A stretch of DNA of 64,000 bases, from assembly GCA_030491005.1 (NCBI GenBank), contig JAKZMJ010000028.1, forward strand, positions 20,577-84,576, in the 5' to 3' direction. The stretch's first letter is position 1. The number at the start of each line of letters is the position of its first letter. Below, piece by piece: positions 1 through 7,832 of the stretch. Position numbers and translations under genes: made by a program. Below the pieces are notes generated by a model. The model worked only from the letters and a program-made list of their open reading frames with translations. It had not been told where the DNA came from and ran no database searches. The stretch is from Sulfurospirillum sp. (GTDB taxonomy: Bacteria > Campylobacterota > Campylobacteria > Campylobacterales > Arcobacteraceae).

Positions 1-2
1 AT

Positions 3-419
3 GAATCGTCTATTCCTGAAGTTATTTCCGTAGGTGCCACAAATAAGAATAATCTAAGATCTTCTTATAGTAATTATGGTAATAATTTAGACATAGTTGC
101 CCCAGGTGGAGAGTTTTTGGGAATAACGACACTTGATCCTTCTGGAGATAAAGGCACAGAGAATGGAGATTATAGATTATATAATAGCTATAAACACTTT
201 GTTGGTACATCTGCTGCTACCCCTATTGTAAGTGGTATTATTGCTATTATGCTTGAAATAAACCCTAAATTAACAAGAATTCAAATTGATGAAATATTAA
301 GAAAAACTAGCGATAAAATAGGTAATTTACCTTATGTAAATAATAGAAATGATTATTATGGATATGGAAAAATAAATTTATCAAAAATCGTTAATGAAAT
401 AAATTTAAATTATAAATAA
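3..419 (+). CDS. Subtilisin-like serine protease (S8), C-terminal part, cut by window edge
   Basis: The reading frame is already open at the left edge, so only the C-terminal ~138 residues are seen. The S8 signature GTSAATP, with the nucleophilic Ser (codon 210-212), is preceded by VISVGAT and DIVAPGG segments typical of the end of the subtilase catalytic domain. The Asp and His of the triad lie upstream, outside the window. Family knowledge: S8 proteases are normally secreted or periplasmic endopeptidases. The protein ends about 68 residues after the catalytic Ser, so there is no C-terminal autotransporter or sorting domain. No function beyond protease can be assigned. Confidence 0.85.
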   Translation, partial: ESSIPEVISVGATNKNNLRSSYSNYGNNLDIVAPGGEFLGITTLDPSGDKGTENGDYRLYNSYKHFVGTSAATPIVSGIIAIMLEINPKLTRIQIDEILRKTSDKIGNLPYVNNRNDYYGYGKINLSKIVNEINLNYK

Positions 420-569
420 GTGATGCCTGAGTAATTTTAGAGTTTGTTTTTTATAGTATAACAAGAAAATATTATTTGCTAGAAATGCGACAAATTAAAA
501 TATCTTTTATAGATAATTACTTTTGTTTCATTTTTTGTCTTGCACTATCATTAAATACTTATTGCATAA

Positions 570-590
570 CTTGATTGACTATGACTCAAG
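570..590. promoter_or_regulatory. HAIR-type HspR operator upstream of cbpA
   Basis: CTTGATT-N7-ACTCAAG matches the HAIR consensus CTTGAGT-N7-ACTCAAG at 13 of 14 arm positions. It lies directly upstream of an extended -10 box and 47 bases before the start of cbpA. The second gene of the operon encodes HspR, so autoregulation is the natural inference. Confidence 0.8.
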
Positions 591-594
591 TTTA

Positions 595-603
595 TGTTAT
601 AAT
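595..603 (+). promoter_or_regulatory. Extended -10 promoter element of cbpA-hspR
   Basis: TGT-TATAAT is a perfect extended -10 hexamer 4 bases downstream of the HspR operator. A repressor bound there would cover the -35 region. No good separate -35 is needed or seen. Confidence 0.6.
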
Positions 604-636
604 TTTTTCTTAAATTAATATATTTTAGGAAAATAA

Positions 637-1485
637 ATGGCAAAAAGTTTATACGAAACGTTAAATGTAACTGAAAAATCAACAAATGATGAAATAAAAA
701 AAGCTTATAGAAAATTAGCAAGAAAATTTCATCCTGATGTTAATAAAGATCCAAAAGCAGAAGAAAAATTTAAAGAAATAAATGCTGCATATGAAGTCTT
801 AGGTGATAAAAATAAAAAACAACAATACGATCAACACGGTGATACGATGTTTGGAGGTCAGAATTTTCATGATTTTGCACAAGGGCAGGGTTCTGGTGTT
901 GATTTAAATGATATTTTAAGTCAAATGTTTGGTGGAAATAGTGGTTTTTCGCAACAAGGTGGCTTTGGAGGATTTAATCAAATCGACTTAGATATAAATG
1001 CACAAATCAATATAGCATTTGATGTGTCTATTAAAGGTGGAAAGCATAATATTTCTTTAGAAAATGATTCTTTTGATATTAAAATACCTGAAGGCATTAA
1101 AGATGGACAAAAAATAAGAGCAAAAGGTAAAGGTAAGCACTATCAGGGTCAAAGAGGTGATTTAATCATCAAGGTTAATATATCTCCAAGCATAGAATAT
1201 AAAAGAGATGATTTAAGTTTAAATAAGTCTTTTGATCTTTCATTAAAAACAGCTCTTTTTGGAGGAAAAGTTAGTATTCAAACAATACATAAAGATATCA
1301 CTCTAAAAGTTCCACAAAATACTAAACAAAATCAAAAATTTAGAGTTAAAAACTTAGGAGTTTTAAATAGAAAAGATGGCACTAAGGGTGACTTATATTT
1401 AATAGCAAATATAATTCTACCTAAGCTTGAAGACTTGGATGATGATTTTGTTGAATCATTAAAACAATATTTACCAGATGAGTAA
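637..1485 (+). CDS. cbpA: DnaJ-type co-chaperone CbpA
   Basis: The 282-residue protein has an N-terminal J domain (residues ~3-70) with the HPD motif (FHPDVNKDP), then a Gly/Phe-rich linker (~75-115), then two beta-sandwich substrate-binding domains (~120-280). The CxxCxGxG zinc repeats of DnaJ are absent, which makes it CbpA-type. It would stimulate the ATPase of DnaK in the cytoplasm and deliver unfolded clients. It starts after an AGGA ribosome site and is followed 8 bases later by hspR. The cbpA-hspR order matches the heat-shock operon known in Helicobacter. Regulation by HspR is inferred from the upstream HAIR element. Confidence 0.92.
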   Translation: MAKSLYETLNVTEKSTNDEIKKAYRKLARKFHPDVNKDPKAEEKFKEINAAYEVLGDKNKKQQYDQHGDTMFGGQNFHDFAQGQGSGVDLNDILSQMFGGNSGFSQQGGFGGFNQIDLDINAQINIAFDVSIKGGKHNISLENDSFDIKIPEGIKDGQKIRAKGKGKHYQGQRGDLIIKVNISPSIEYKRDDLSLNKSFDLSLKTALFGGKVSIQTIHKDITLKVPQNTKQNQKFRVKNLGVLNRKDGTKGDLYLIANIILPKLEDLDDDFVESLKQYLPDE

Positions 1486-1493
1486 AAGAAATA

Positions 1494-1892
1494 ATGCAAT
1501 CAAATACTTATATTGAACCAGTTTTTTTAATATCTAATGTTGCTAAAATATTAGATATTCATCCTCAAACTTTAAGACAATATGAAAGAGAAGGTTTAAT
1601 TAAACCTTCTCGAACGAATGGACAAATCAGATTATATTCACAAAAAGATATAGATCATATCAAAAATGTTTTAATCTTTACAAGAGAGCTAGGGGTTAAT
1701 TTAGCAGGTGTAGATATAATCTTACGATTAAATAAAAAAATTGAAATCTTAGAGAATGAAATAAAATCATATAAAATTAGAATTAAAAATATCAATAATT
1801 TATCAGTAGTCCCTGATACAAAAGCACTAATAGTAAAAGAAACAAAATCTAATATTGTGCTACACGAAAAAAACTTATCTAATAAGGACTAA
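1494..1892 (+). CDS. hspR: MerR-family heat-shock repressor HspR
   Basis: The 132-residue protein has a MerR-type winged helix at its N terminus (FLISNVAKILDIHPQTLRQYE, GQIRLYSQKDI), followed by a predicted coiled coil (residues ~75-105) and a short basic tail. The sequence is typical of HspR, a repressor that binds HAIR elements and controls chaperone genes, with DnaK or CbpA reported to modulate it in relatives. It follows cbpA closely, and a HAIR element lies before the operon, which supports a feedback loop. It lacks the metal-binding Cys residues of metal-sensing MerR proteins. Confidence 0.9.
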   Translation: MQSNTYIEPVFLISNVAKILDIHPQTLRQYEREGLIKPSRTNGQIRLYSQKDIDHIKNVLIFTRELGVNLAGVDIILRLNKKIEILENEIKSYKIRIKNINNLSVVPDTKALIVKETKSNIVLHEKNLSNKD

Positions 1893-1894
1893 TT

Positions 1895-3280
1895 ATGCAA
1901 AAAGTATTTGATGAACTTAATAGCTTAGATAAAAGATGTTATACAAAGTTTGCATTAAGCGAAGATATACTCATGGAACATGCAGCTAATGCTATGGCTT
2001 CTTATATTAGTGAAAATTATTCTTATAAAAAATCTATTTTAATAGTTTGTGGTAGTGGAAATAATGGTGCAGATGGTATTACCTTAGCTAGATTATTATA
2101 TAAAAGATATAAAATAAAACTATATTTACCTTTTGGAATTAAATCTGATATGTCCAAAATACAATTTAAAAGAATACAGCTTTTAGAAATTAAACAAATA
2201 GAAAAAATAAAAAAAGCAGACATAATAGTAGATTGTTTATTTGGTACAGGGTTAAATAAAAACTTAAACGAGCAATCAATACAAATCATAGAAAAATTAA
2301 ATCTAAAAAAAGCTATCAAAATAGCTTGTGATATTCCAAGTGGAATTAATTGTTTAGGACAAGTGAATGATATTGCATTTAAAGCTGATGTAACCATTAC
2401 TATGGGTGCTTTAAAAACTTCTTTATTTCTTGATATGGTAAAAGATTATGTAGGCGAAATCATAGTTGCAAACTTAGGAGTACAAAGAAAAATCTATGAA
2501 ACAAATACAAATACTTATTTATTAGATAAAAAAGATTTAATCTTACCTTTTAGAAATACTTCTAATGCTAACAAAGGTGATTTTGGACATTTAAATGTGA
2601 TTTGTGGTTCTAAAATAGGTGCTAGTATTATAGCTTCTAAGGCAGGTTTTACTTTTGGAGCTGGAATTGTTAGTATGATATCAGATACAAAAGTAGATAT
2701 ACCAGCTTATATTATGCAAAGTACTTCAATATCGCATAATTGTACAGCTATTGCTATTGGTATGGGCTTAGGTTCTTATGATAAAGAAGAGTTAAAAAAG
2801 ATATTAACTAGTGATATAAAAAAAGTTATTGATGCAGATTTATTTTATGAGAAAGAGATTTTATTTGTATTAAATCAAGAATTAGTTTTAACTCCACACC
2901 CTAAAGAATTTTGTTCTTTATTAAAACTTTGTGAGATTGATGAGATTGATATAAAAACTTTACAAAATAATAGATTTTTTTATGTAAAAAGATTTTGTGC
3001 AAAATATCCAAGAATAGTACTTGTATTAAAAGGTGCAAACGTATTAATAGCACAAAATCAAAATATCTATATAAATACTTTTGGAAATCAAATTCTTGCA
3101 AAAGGAGGCAGTGGTGATGTTTTAAGTGGCTTAATAGCCTCACTTCTAGCCCAAGGATATGATGCATTATATTCAGCTCTTAATGCTTCTTTAGCCCATA
3201 CTTTGGCAGGTGCAAATTATAAAAAAAATAATTATGCTTTAAATCCCTTAGATTTAATTAAAGAAGTTAAAAAGTTATGA
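1895..3280 (+). CDS. nnrD: Bifunctional NAD(P)H-hydrate epimerase / ADP-dependent dehydratase
   Basis: This 461-residue fusion repairs hydrated NADH and NADPH. The N-terminal YjeF_N/NnrE epimerase half (~1-210) carries the VCGSGNNGADG motif. The C-terminal ribokinase-like NnrD half (~220-461) carries LTPHPKEF, VLKGAN and the anion-hole motif AKGGSGDVLSG. The length is a little below the ~500 residues usual for the fusion. It starts 2 bases after hspR ends and overlaps cutA by 4 bases (ATGA), so it belongs to the same run of genes. A cytoplasmic housekeeping role is expected. Confidence 0.9.
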   Translation: MQKVFDELNSLDKRCYTKFALSEDILMEHAANAMASYISENYSYKKSILIVCGSGNNGADGITLARLLYKRYKIKLYLPFGIKSDMSKIQFKRIQLLEIKQIEKIKKADIIVDCLFGTGLNKNLNEQSIQIIEKLNLKKAIKIACDIPSGINCLGQVNDIAFKADVTITMGALKTSLFLDMVKDYVGEIIVANLGVQRKIYETNTNTYLLDKKDLILPFRNTSNANKGDFGHLNVICGSKIGASIIASKAGFTFGAGIVSMISDTKVDIPAYIMQSTSISHNCTAIAIGMGLGSYDKEELKKILTSDIKKVIDADLFYEKEILFVLNQELVLTPHPKEFCSLLKLCEIDEIDIKTLQNNRFFYVKRFCAKYPRIVLVLKGANVLIAQNQNIYINTFGNQILAKGGSGDVLSGLIASLLAQGYDALYSALNASLAHTLAGANYKKNNYALNPLDLIKEVKKL

Positions 3281-3588
3281 AAACAATCATTATTCAAACA
3301 ACGTGTAAAACTAAAAAAGAAGCACAAAAAATAACAAAAATTTTATTAAGAGATAAACTAGCTGCTTGTGTACAAATCACTAATATTAAGTCATTTTATA
3401 CTTGGAAAAATAAACTTTGCAAGGATAATGAGAAACTATTATCAATAAAAACAAAAAAGAAGAATTTTACAAAAATAAAAAGGCAGATTAAAGAAATACA
3501 TAGCTATGATTTGCCAGAAATTATAGCCATAGATATACAAAACATAAGTAAAAAATATTTAAAATACATAGGAGAAAACACAAAATGA
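3277..3588 (+). CDS. cutA: CutA1 divalent-cation tolerance family protein
   Basis: The 103-residue protein has the CutA1 landmarks: a CVQI strand and the SFYTWK motif in the middle, and YDLPEIIAI towards the end. The family forms very stable trimers and was linked to divalent-metal tolerance in E. coli, but its biochemical role is still unclear. It overlaps nnrD by 4 bases at the start and thiG by 4 bases at the end, which indicates translational coupling in one transcript. Confidence 0.88.
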   Translation: MKTIIIQTTCKTKKEAQKITKILLRDKLAACVQITNIKSFYTWKNKLCKDNEKLLSIKTKKKNFTKIKRQIKEIHSYDLPEIIAIDIQNISKKYLKYIGENTK

Positions 3589-4364
3589 ATGAAATATTAA
3601 AAATAGGTAAATATGAATTTAATAGTAGACTAATAGTAGGTTCAGGAAAATATATTAACTTCCAAACGACAAAAGATGCCACAATTGCTAGTGGAAGTGA
3701 ATTAATAACAGTTGCTATACGAAGAGTAAATATCACAAATCCAAATGAAGAAAATTTATTAGATTATTTTAAAGATACGAATATAAAACTTCTACCAAAT
3801 AGTGCAGGGTGTTTTACAGCCAATGAAGCAATTACAACGTTTAGACTTATGAGGGAAGCTACAGGAATTGATTTAATTAAACTTGAGGTAATTGGAGATG
3901 CAAAAAAAACTCTTTATCCTGATGTAATTGATACTATTAAAGCTTGTGAAATTCTTAAAAAAGAGGGTTTTACGATAATGGCATATACAAATGATGATCC
4001 AATTATTGCAAAAAGATTAGAAGACGCAGGTGCTGATGCTATTATGCCTCTTGCTTCTCCTATTGGTTCTGGACTTGGTATTCAAAATAAATATAATATT
4101 GCTTTTATAAAAGATGCAGTAAAAGTTCCAGTTATTGTTGATGCTGGTGTTGGTTGTCCTAGTGATTCATCAATTGCTATGGAGCTTGGTGCTGATGGAG
4201 TTTTAACAAATACAGCAATAGCACAAGCTAAAAATCCTATACTAATGGCGCAAGCTATGAAGTATGCTGTAATAGCAGGAAGAATGGGATATAAAGCAGG
4301 AAGAATACCTAAAAAAGCTTATGCTACTGCATCTTCACCTATTGATGGATTAATTCAATTTTAA
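3585..4364 (+). CDS. thiG: Thiazole synthase ThiG
   Basis: The 259-residue TIM-barrel enzyme builds the thiazole phosphate of thiamine from deoxyxylulose 5-phosphate, ThiS thiocarboxylate and a glycine imine. Family features seen are [10 protein letters not shown] at the start, LIKLEVIGD with the Schiff-base Lys, and the phosphate-binding [10 protein letters not shown] and [10 protein letters not shown] segments. It is the last gene of the nnrD-cutA-thiG run and is followed at once by an intrinsic terminator. Its usual partners thiS, thiF and thiH are not nearby. thiC lies 9 kb away on the other strand. Confidence 0.93.
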   Translation: MNEILKIGKYEFNSRLIVGSGKYINFQTTKDATIASGSELITVAIRRVNITNPNEENLLDYFKDTNIKLLPNSAGCFTANEAITTFRLMREATGIDLIKLEVIGDAKKTLYPDVIDTIKACEILKKEGFTIMAYTNDDPIIAKRLEDAGADAIMPLASPIGSGLGIQNKYNIAFIKDAVKVPVIVDAGVGCPSDSSIAMELGADGVLTNTAIAQAKNPILMAQAMKYAVIAGRMGYKAGRIPKKAYATASSPIDGLIQF

Positions 4365-4384
4365 GGACATTTGTCCTTTTTTGA
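4363..4384 (+). terminator. Intrinsic terminator after thiG
   Basis: AAGGACA-TT-TGTCCTT forms a perfect 7-bp stem followed directly by a T run. It overlaps the thiG stop codon and ends the cbpA-to-thiG gene run. Confidence 0.75.
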
Positions 4385-4414
4385 AGTAAATTTTTAAATT
4401 TGCTCTTAAAAGTC

Positions 4415-4443
4415 TTGACAAATTTGGCAAAGTTGATTATAAT
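4415..4443 (+). promoter_or_regulatory. Consensus sigma70 promoter of the tRNA cluster
   Basis: TTGACA and TATAAT are both perfect and separated by exactly 17 bases, 48 bases before the first tRNA. This is the strongest-looking promoter in the window and suits a stable-RNA operon. Confidence 0.85.
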
Positions 4444-4490
4444 TCCTCTCACATTTTAAATAGCTTTTGTTTATTTAAGATATAGTGTTT

Positions 4491-4567
4491 CGGAGTGTAG
4501 CGCAGCCTGGTAGCGCACCTGGTTTGGGACCAGGGGGTCGGAGGTTCGAACCCTCTCACTCCGACCA
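4491..4567 (+). tRNA. tRNA-Pro (TGG)
   Basis: A 77-nt cloverleaf with acceptor stem CGGAGTG/CACTCCG, anticodon TGG at 4525-4527 in loop TTTGGGA, T-loop GGTTCGAACC and an encoded CCA end. It is first in a cluster of four tRNA genes. Confidence 0.95.
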
Positions 4568-4577
4568 TCATTAATTT

Positions 4578-4655
4578 GGTAGGTATAGCTCAGTTGGTTA
4601 GAGCATCTGGTTGTGGTTCAGAGGGTCGCCGGTTCAATTCCGGTTACTTACCCCA
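4578..4655 (+). tRNA. tRNA-His (GTG)
   Basis: A 78-nt cloverleaf with anticodon GTG at 4613-4615. The acceptor stem has 8 pairs (GGTAGGTA/TACTTACC), which includes the extra G-1:C73 pair diagnostic of tRNA-His. CCA is encoded. Confidence 0.95.
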
Positions 4656-4669
4656 TTTTTATGTTAAAC

Positions 4670-4746
<77 letters not shown>

Positions 4747-4768
4747 TTTAAAACTATTCAAATTATAT

Positions 4769-4853
4769 GCGGATGTGGTGAAATTGGTAGACACGCTAGA
4801 CTTAGGATCTAGTGCTTCACGGCGTGAAGGTTCAAGTCCTTTCATCCGCACCA
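4769..4853 (+). tRNA. tRNA-Leu (TAG)
   Basis: An 85-nt class II tRNA with a long variable arm (TGCTTCACGGCGTGA), anticodon TAG at 4803-4805 and an encoded CCA. It is the last tRNA of the cluster. The 3' ends of tRNA-Leu genes are common integration sites, and mobile DNA begins about 260 bases downstream. Confidence 0.95.
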
Positions 4854-5112
4854 TAAAATAATTAAATCTCTCAAAACGACCTCAATTACGGGCTTTTAGA
4901 GACTTTAAGAAAACTCATAAATTATTTTTCTAACCTATTTCTAACCTTCAATTGTAAAACTTTGTAAATAAAAATTCTAATCCTCTGAAATTCTATCGCT
5001 AAAATTGAAAAAAACTATATTAAGTACTACCAACAATTTAAAAATAACTCAATAAATACACTATCTGGCTTAATGAAACTTTTGTGTGCCTAAAAACTTA
5101 AGTTAGATTAGG
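4854..5112. other. Gene-free spacer between tRNA-Leu and IS scar
   Basis: No convincing reading frame is seen. A weak bulged hairpin (TCTCTCAAAA with TTTTAGAGA, ~4866-4901) follows the tRNA and may terminate the tRNA transcript. The spacer may be the remnant of an integrated element, but no integrase or direct repeat of the tRNA end could be recognised. Confidence 0.4.
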
Positions 5113-6117
5113 TATACTGTCCCTCTTTGTCAATACCAATCCTAAATATATTTATATTCCAAACCTCTAAGCTACCTTTAGTAACACTTCTTTAGCATTA
5201 TAACATTTATCATTAGCACAATTATAATATGCTTCATCTGGTGTTAAATAATCTATTGCAGAATGTAATCTCTCTTAGTAATTATTGTAAATATTGATAT
5301 ATTCATCTATTCCTTTTCTTGCCTCCTTGATATCTTTATATGAAGATGGATATACATCTTCATATTTTAATGTTCTCCAAAATCTTTCAATAACAATATT
5401 ATCAATTGACCTCCCTTTTGCATCCATAGATATGGATATTCCATTATCTATTGATATTTGAATATGTTCATTTGCCGTGTATTGACTCCCTTGATCAGTA
5501 TTTAATATTTGAGGTTTTGGATAGAGAGATAATGCTTCATTTAACACACTAGTTGTCAATGATACATCCATTGAATTAGATAACTTCCATGATAATATCT
5601 TCTTAGTATTCCAATGTATAATAGCAGCCAAATAAACAAAGCCTTTCTCAAGTCGGATGTATGTTATATCTGTACTCCATACTTTATTTGGAGTATCAAT
5701 AATTACTTGATTTTTATCATTTTTAAACTCTTTTAAAAGGTATGGGTATTTCTTATGTTCTTTATTAGCTAAAGTAGTTCTAAGCTTAGGATATAATGCT
5801 CTTATACCCATAAATTTCATAGCTGTTTTTATCAGTTTTCTACCAACATTTAAACCCAATCTAGCCAAGAGTTTAACTATCCTTCTAGTACCATAGTATG
5901 GGTGCTTTGTGTGTATTACATCTATCGTATTTAAAAGCTTCATATCTTCATCAGAACTAAATGAAATTACAGGTTCATAGTAGTGTGCTGTTTTAGATAT
6001 ATCTAATAATTTCAATTGCTTATTTAATGATAGTTTATGCTTGATATCAATCATCTCTTTTCTCTTATTTAATGATACCAAGCTTACGAGCTTTCCCTCA
6101 AGAAAATCTTTCTCTAA
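5113..6117 (-). mobile_element. Truncated IS3-family element, copy 1
   Basis: This is nearly identical to the more complete copy at 23635-25027 (compare TATACTGTCCC at 5113 with the opposite end of that copy). It keeps the 3' end of the element but stops abruptly at 6117, where a different IS begins. orfA and the 5' end are therefore missing. The inverted-repeat end TGTCCC is retained on the left. Confidence 0.85.
5167..6117 (-). pseudogene. IS3 transposase OrfB (DDE integrase core), truncated and interrupted
   Basis: The translation has HTH_21-like and rve integrase-core features: WSTDITYI with the first Asp, NTDQGSQY with the second Asp, and IERFWRTLKYE with the catalytic Glu. A 6-base in-frame insertion (ATTACT) relative to the copy at 24 kb turns the following AAA into a TAA stop at 5275, removing the last ~36 residues (KERLHSAIDYLTPDEAY and after). 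The N terminus is also lost to the IS5 junction at 6117. One conservative substitution (SLYPKP versus SLYPRP) is otherwise visible between the copies. Not expected to be functional. Confidence 0.85.
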
Positions 6118-7626
6118 TGAGCCGACTGCATAATTAAAAAGTACTCATATATCTTATTTTTTCAAATATTTAAAAAAATCCATCTTCAATAAAATTAGAT
6201 TCAGTCATTTTTAGGAGCTTTTTTAGTCTATTAAATCTCTTTAGCTCTATATTATTCATCTAACTACTTATAATCTTTGTCTTATTTGTCTTTGTCCTAA
6301 TAATCTAAGATTAGTAGCTATACAGGTAAGGGTAAAATTCATATTATTTCTAACGAGTCCTATAAATTTTGTAGTTGAGCCTTTCATCTGAGTTTTTATA
6401 TCTGCAAACCTATGTTCAACTTTAGCTCTAATCTTATGTTTAGGTTTTTCATCTTTTCTTTGCTGCTTAATCTGTTCTTGGCTTAGAGTTTGTTTCTCTT
6501 TGAGACATACCATATTTTCTATATTTTCACTTTCTAAAAAAGTATCTATATCTTTTGAGTTATATGCTTTATCAGCATAAAGAGCTTTCATTCCATCTAT
6601 ATCTTTTACAAATGTTTTTACTGTGTCTATATCGTGAGTATTTGCGAAGGTAGTTTGTTGGGAGATAATAATACCACTTTGCTCATCTACTGCTATATGT
6701 ACTTTATAGCCTTGTGTATATTGTTTCTTTGATGCGTGAAAGCCTATCCTTACTTCACTATCTATTTTATCTTGATGATTATAGCTATCTTCTTCATTCT
6801 TTATAATAATTTGAGAAGTCTTTATATCTTTAGTATCAATACCTTGTAGTGTATCAAGTTGTGCATTCTTGTATGTCTTGGAGTTATGGGCTTTAGTATT
6901 AAGAATTCTTTGAATCTTCTTTTTTGAAGGCTTTTTGGATTGAAGCTCTACTTCAAGTTTTATATTTAACTCAGCATTTATTGTTTGAATACCTTTCTTG
7001 TCTTCTTTGTATACTTCTTTAGTCTTATTTTTTATTTGCGTGTTATCACTTCTAATGAGAGTAGCATCAATTAAAACAGATTTTCCTTTTTTAGCTATCA
7101 GGTTTTTACTCTCTAATTGTTTATTTACAGAGTTAAATAATTTATCATAAAGTCGGTTCTTGAGTAGGGAATTTCTAAATCTACAGATTGTACTCTCGTC
7201 TGGTACACTATCCTCTAGGCTAAGTCCTACAAATCTAATAAAGAGTAGGTTTACATAGAGTGCATCTTGGGTGGCTTGATCATTTTTTAATGTGATTGGA
7301 GGTAAGAGATTGTAATACTTCTGGAGTAACAGTACTCTAAACATCAGTACATTATCATAAGCAGGTGCTCCAGCTACATTACTTTTAGCAATTCCATTTC
7401 TATTTAGTACTGGTCGTAATTTATCAAAGTCTATAATAGAGTCCAACTCTTTAAGAAATGAATTTACTTTTTCTAATCTTGATGTTACTGCTATATCTGA
7501 AAATGTATTGTTTGTATCTTTAAATGCCACTTTTTACCTCTTCTTAGTGATGTTATTTTAGCTGAAAAGTGCTTTTAATGCCTTTAAATAGGTTGCTTTG
7601 TTGGATTATACTGTGCAGTGGTCTCA
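6118..7626 (-). mobile_element. IS5-family insertion sequence
   Basis: One transposase gene is bounded by imperfect inverted repeats: TGAGCCGACTGCA at 6118 and, read inwards from 7626, TGAGACCACTGCA (11 of 13 match). The left side abuts a truncated IS3 copy and the right side a gene fragment. No matching target duplication is seen, which suggests deletions beside the element after insertion. Confidence 0.75.
6268..7530 (-). CDS. IS5-family transposase
   Basis: The intact 420-residue DDE transposase has an N-terminal DUF772-type region (residues ~45-130, with DESTICRFRN) and a DDE_Tnp_1 core: VLIDATLI with the first Asp, ALYADKAYNS with the second, and the C-terminal KHKIRAKVEHRFADIK with the catalytic Glu. 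It cuts and joins the ends of its own element. A strongly charged Lys/Glu-rich insert (~155-230) separates the first Asp from the rest. All motifs are present, so the element could still be active. Confidence 0.9.
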   Translation of the reverse strand: MAFKDTNNTFSDIAVTSRLEKVNSFLKELDSIIDFDKLRPVLNRNGIAKSNVAGAPAYDNVLMFRVLLLQKYYNLLPPITLKNDQATQDALYVNLLFIRFVGLSLEDSVPDESTICRFRNSLLKNRLYDKLFNSVNKQLESKNLIAKKGKSVLIDATLIRSDNTQIKNKTKEVYKEDKKGIQTINAELNIKLEVELQSKKPSKKKIQRILNTKAHNSKTYKNAQLDTLQGIDTKDIKTSQIIIKNEEDSYNHQDKIDSEVRIGFHASKKQYTQGYKVHIAVDEQSGIIISQQTTFANTHDIDTVKTFVKDIDGMKALYADKAYNSKDIDTFLESENIENMVCLKEKQTLSQEQIKQQRKDEKPKHKIRAKVEHRFADIKTQMKGSTTKFIGLVRNNMNFTLTCIATNLRLLGQRQIRQRL

Positions 7627-7681
7627 TAGTGATACAATCAACTAAAAAAGATTTCTTACTAAGAGATGATTTAAAAGAGTC

Positions 7682-7828
7682 GCACTAAATAAACTTCTTG
7701 AAGATGAAAAGTTTAATTTATTAGCACCTAGCTATTTTAGAAAAGTAGTAAACTTTAGAAATTCTATAGTTCACGGATACTTTGGAATAGATTTAGATGA
7801 GGTTCTTTTTGATCTAGTTCTTATATAA
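7682..7828 (+). pseudogene. DUF86/HepT-like ribonuclease toxin, C-terminal fragment
   Basis: A 48-residue open stretch without its own start contains FRNSIVHGYFGID, which matches the conserved C-terminal RN..VH.YF segment of DUF86/HepT proteins. HepT is the RNase half of HepT-MntA toxin-antitoxin pairs. The upstream part is lost at the IS5 junction, and no MntA-type nucleotidyltransferase gene is nearby. A relic; the family call rests on this one motif. Confidence 0.55.
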
Positions 7829-7832
7829 GTCT

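Noticed and set aside
4853..5112. Site-specific island integrated at tRNA-Leu
   Set aside because: Mobile DNA begins nearby, but no integrase gene and no direct repeat of the tRNA 3' end were recognised. IS insertions explain the scar.
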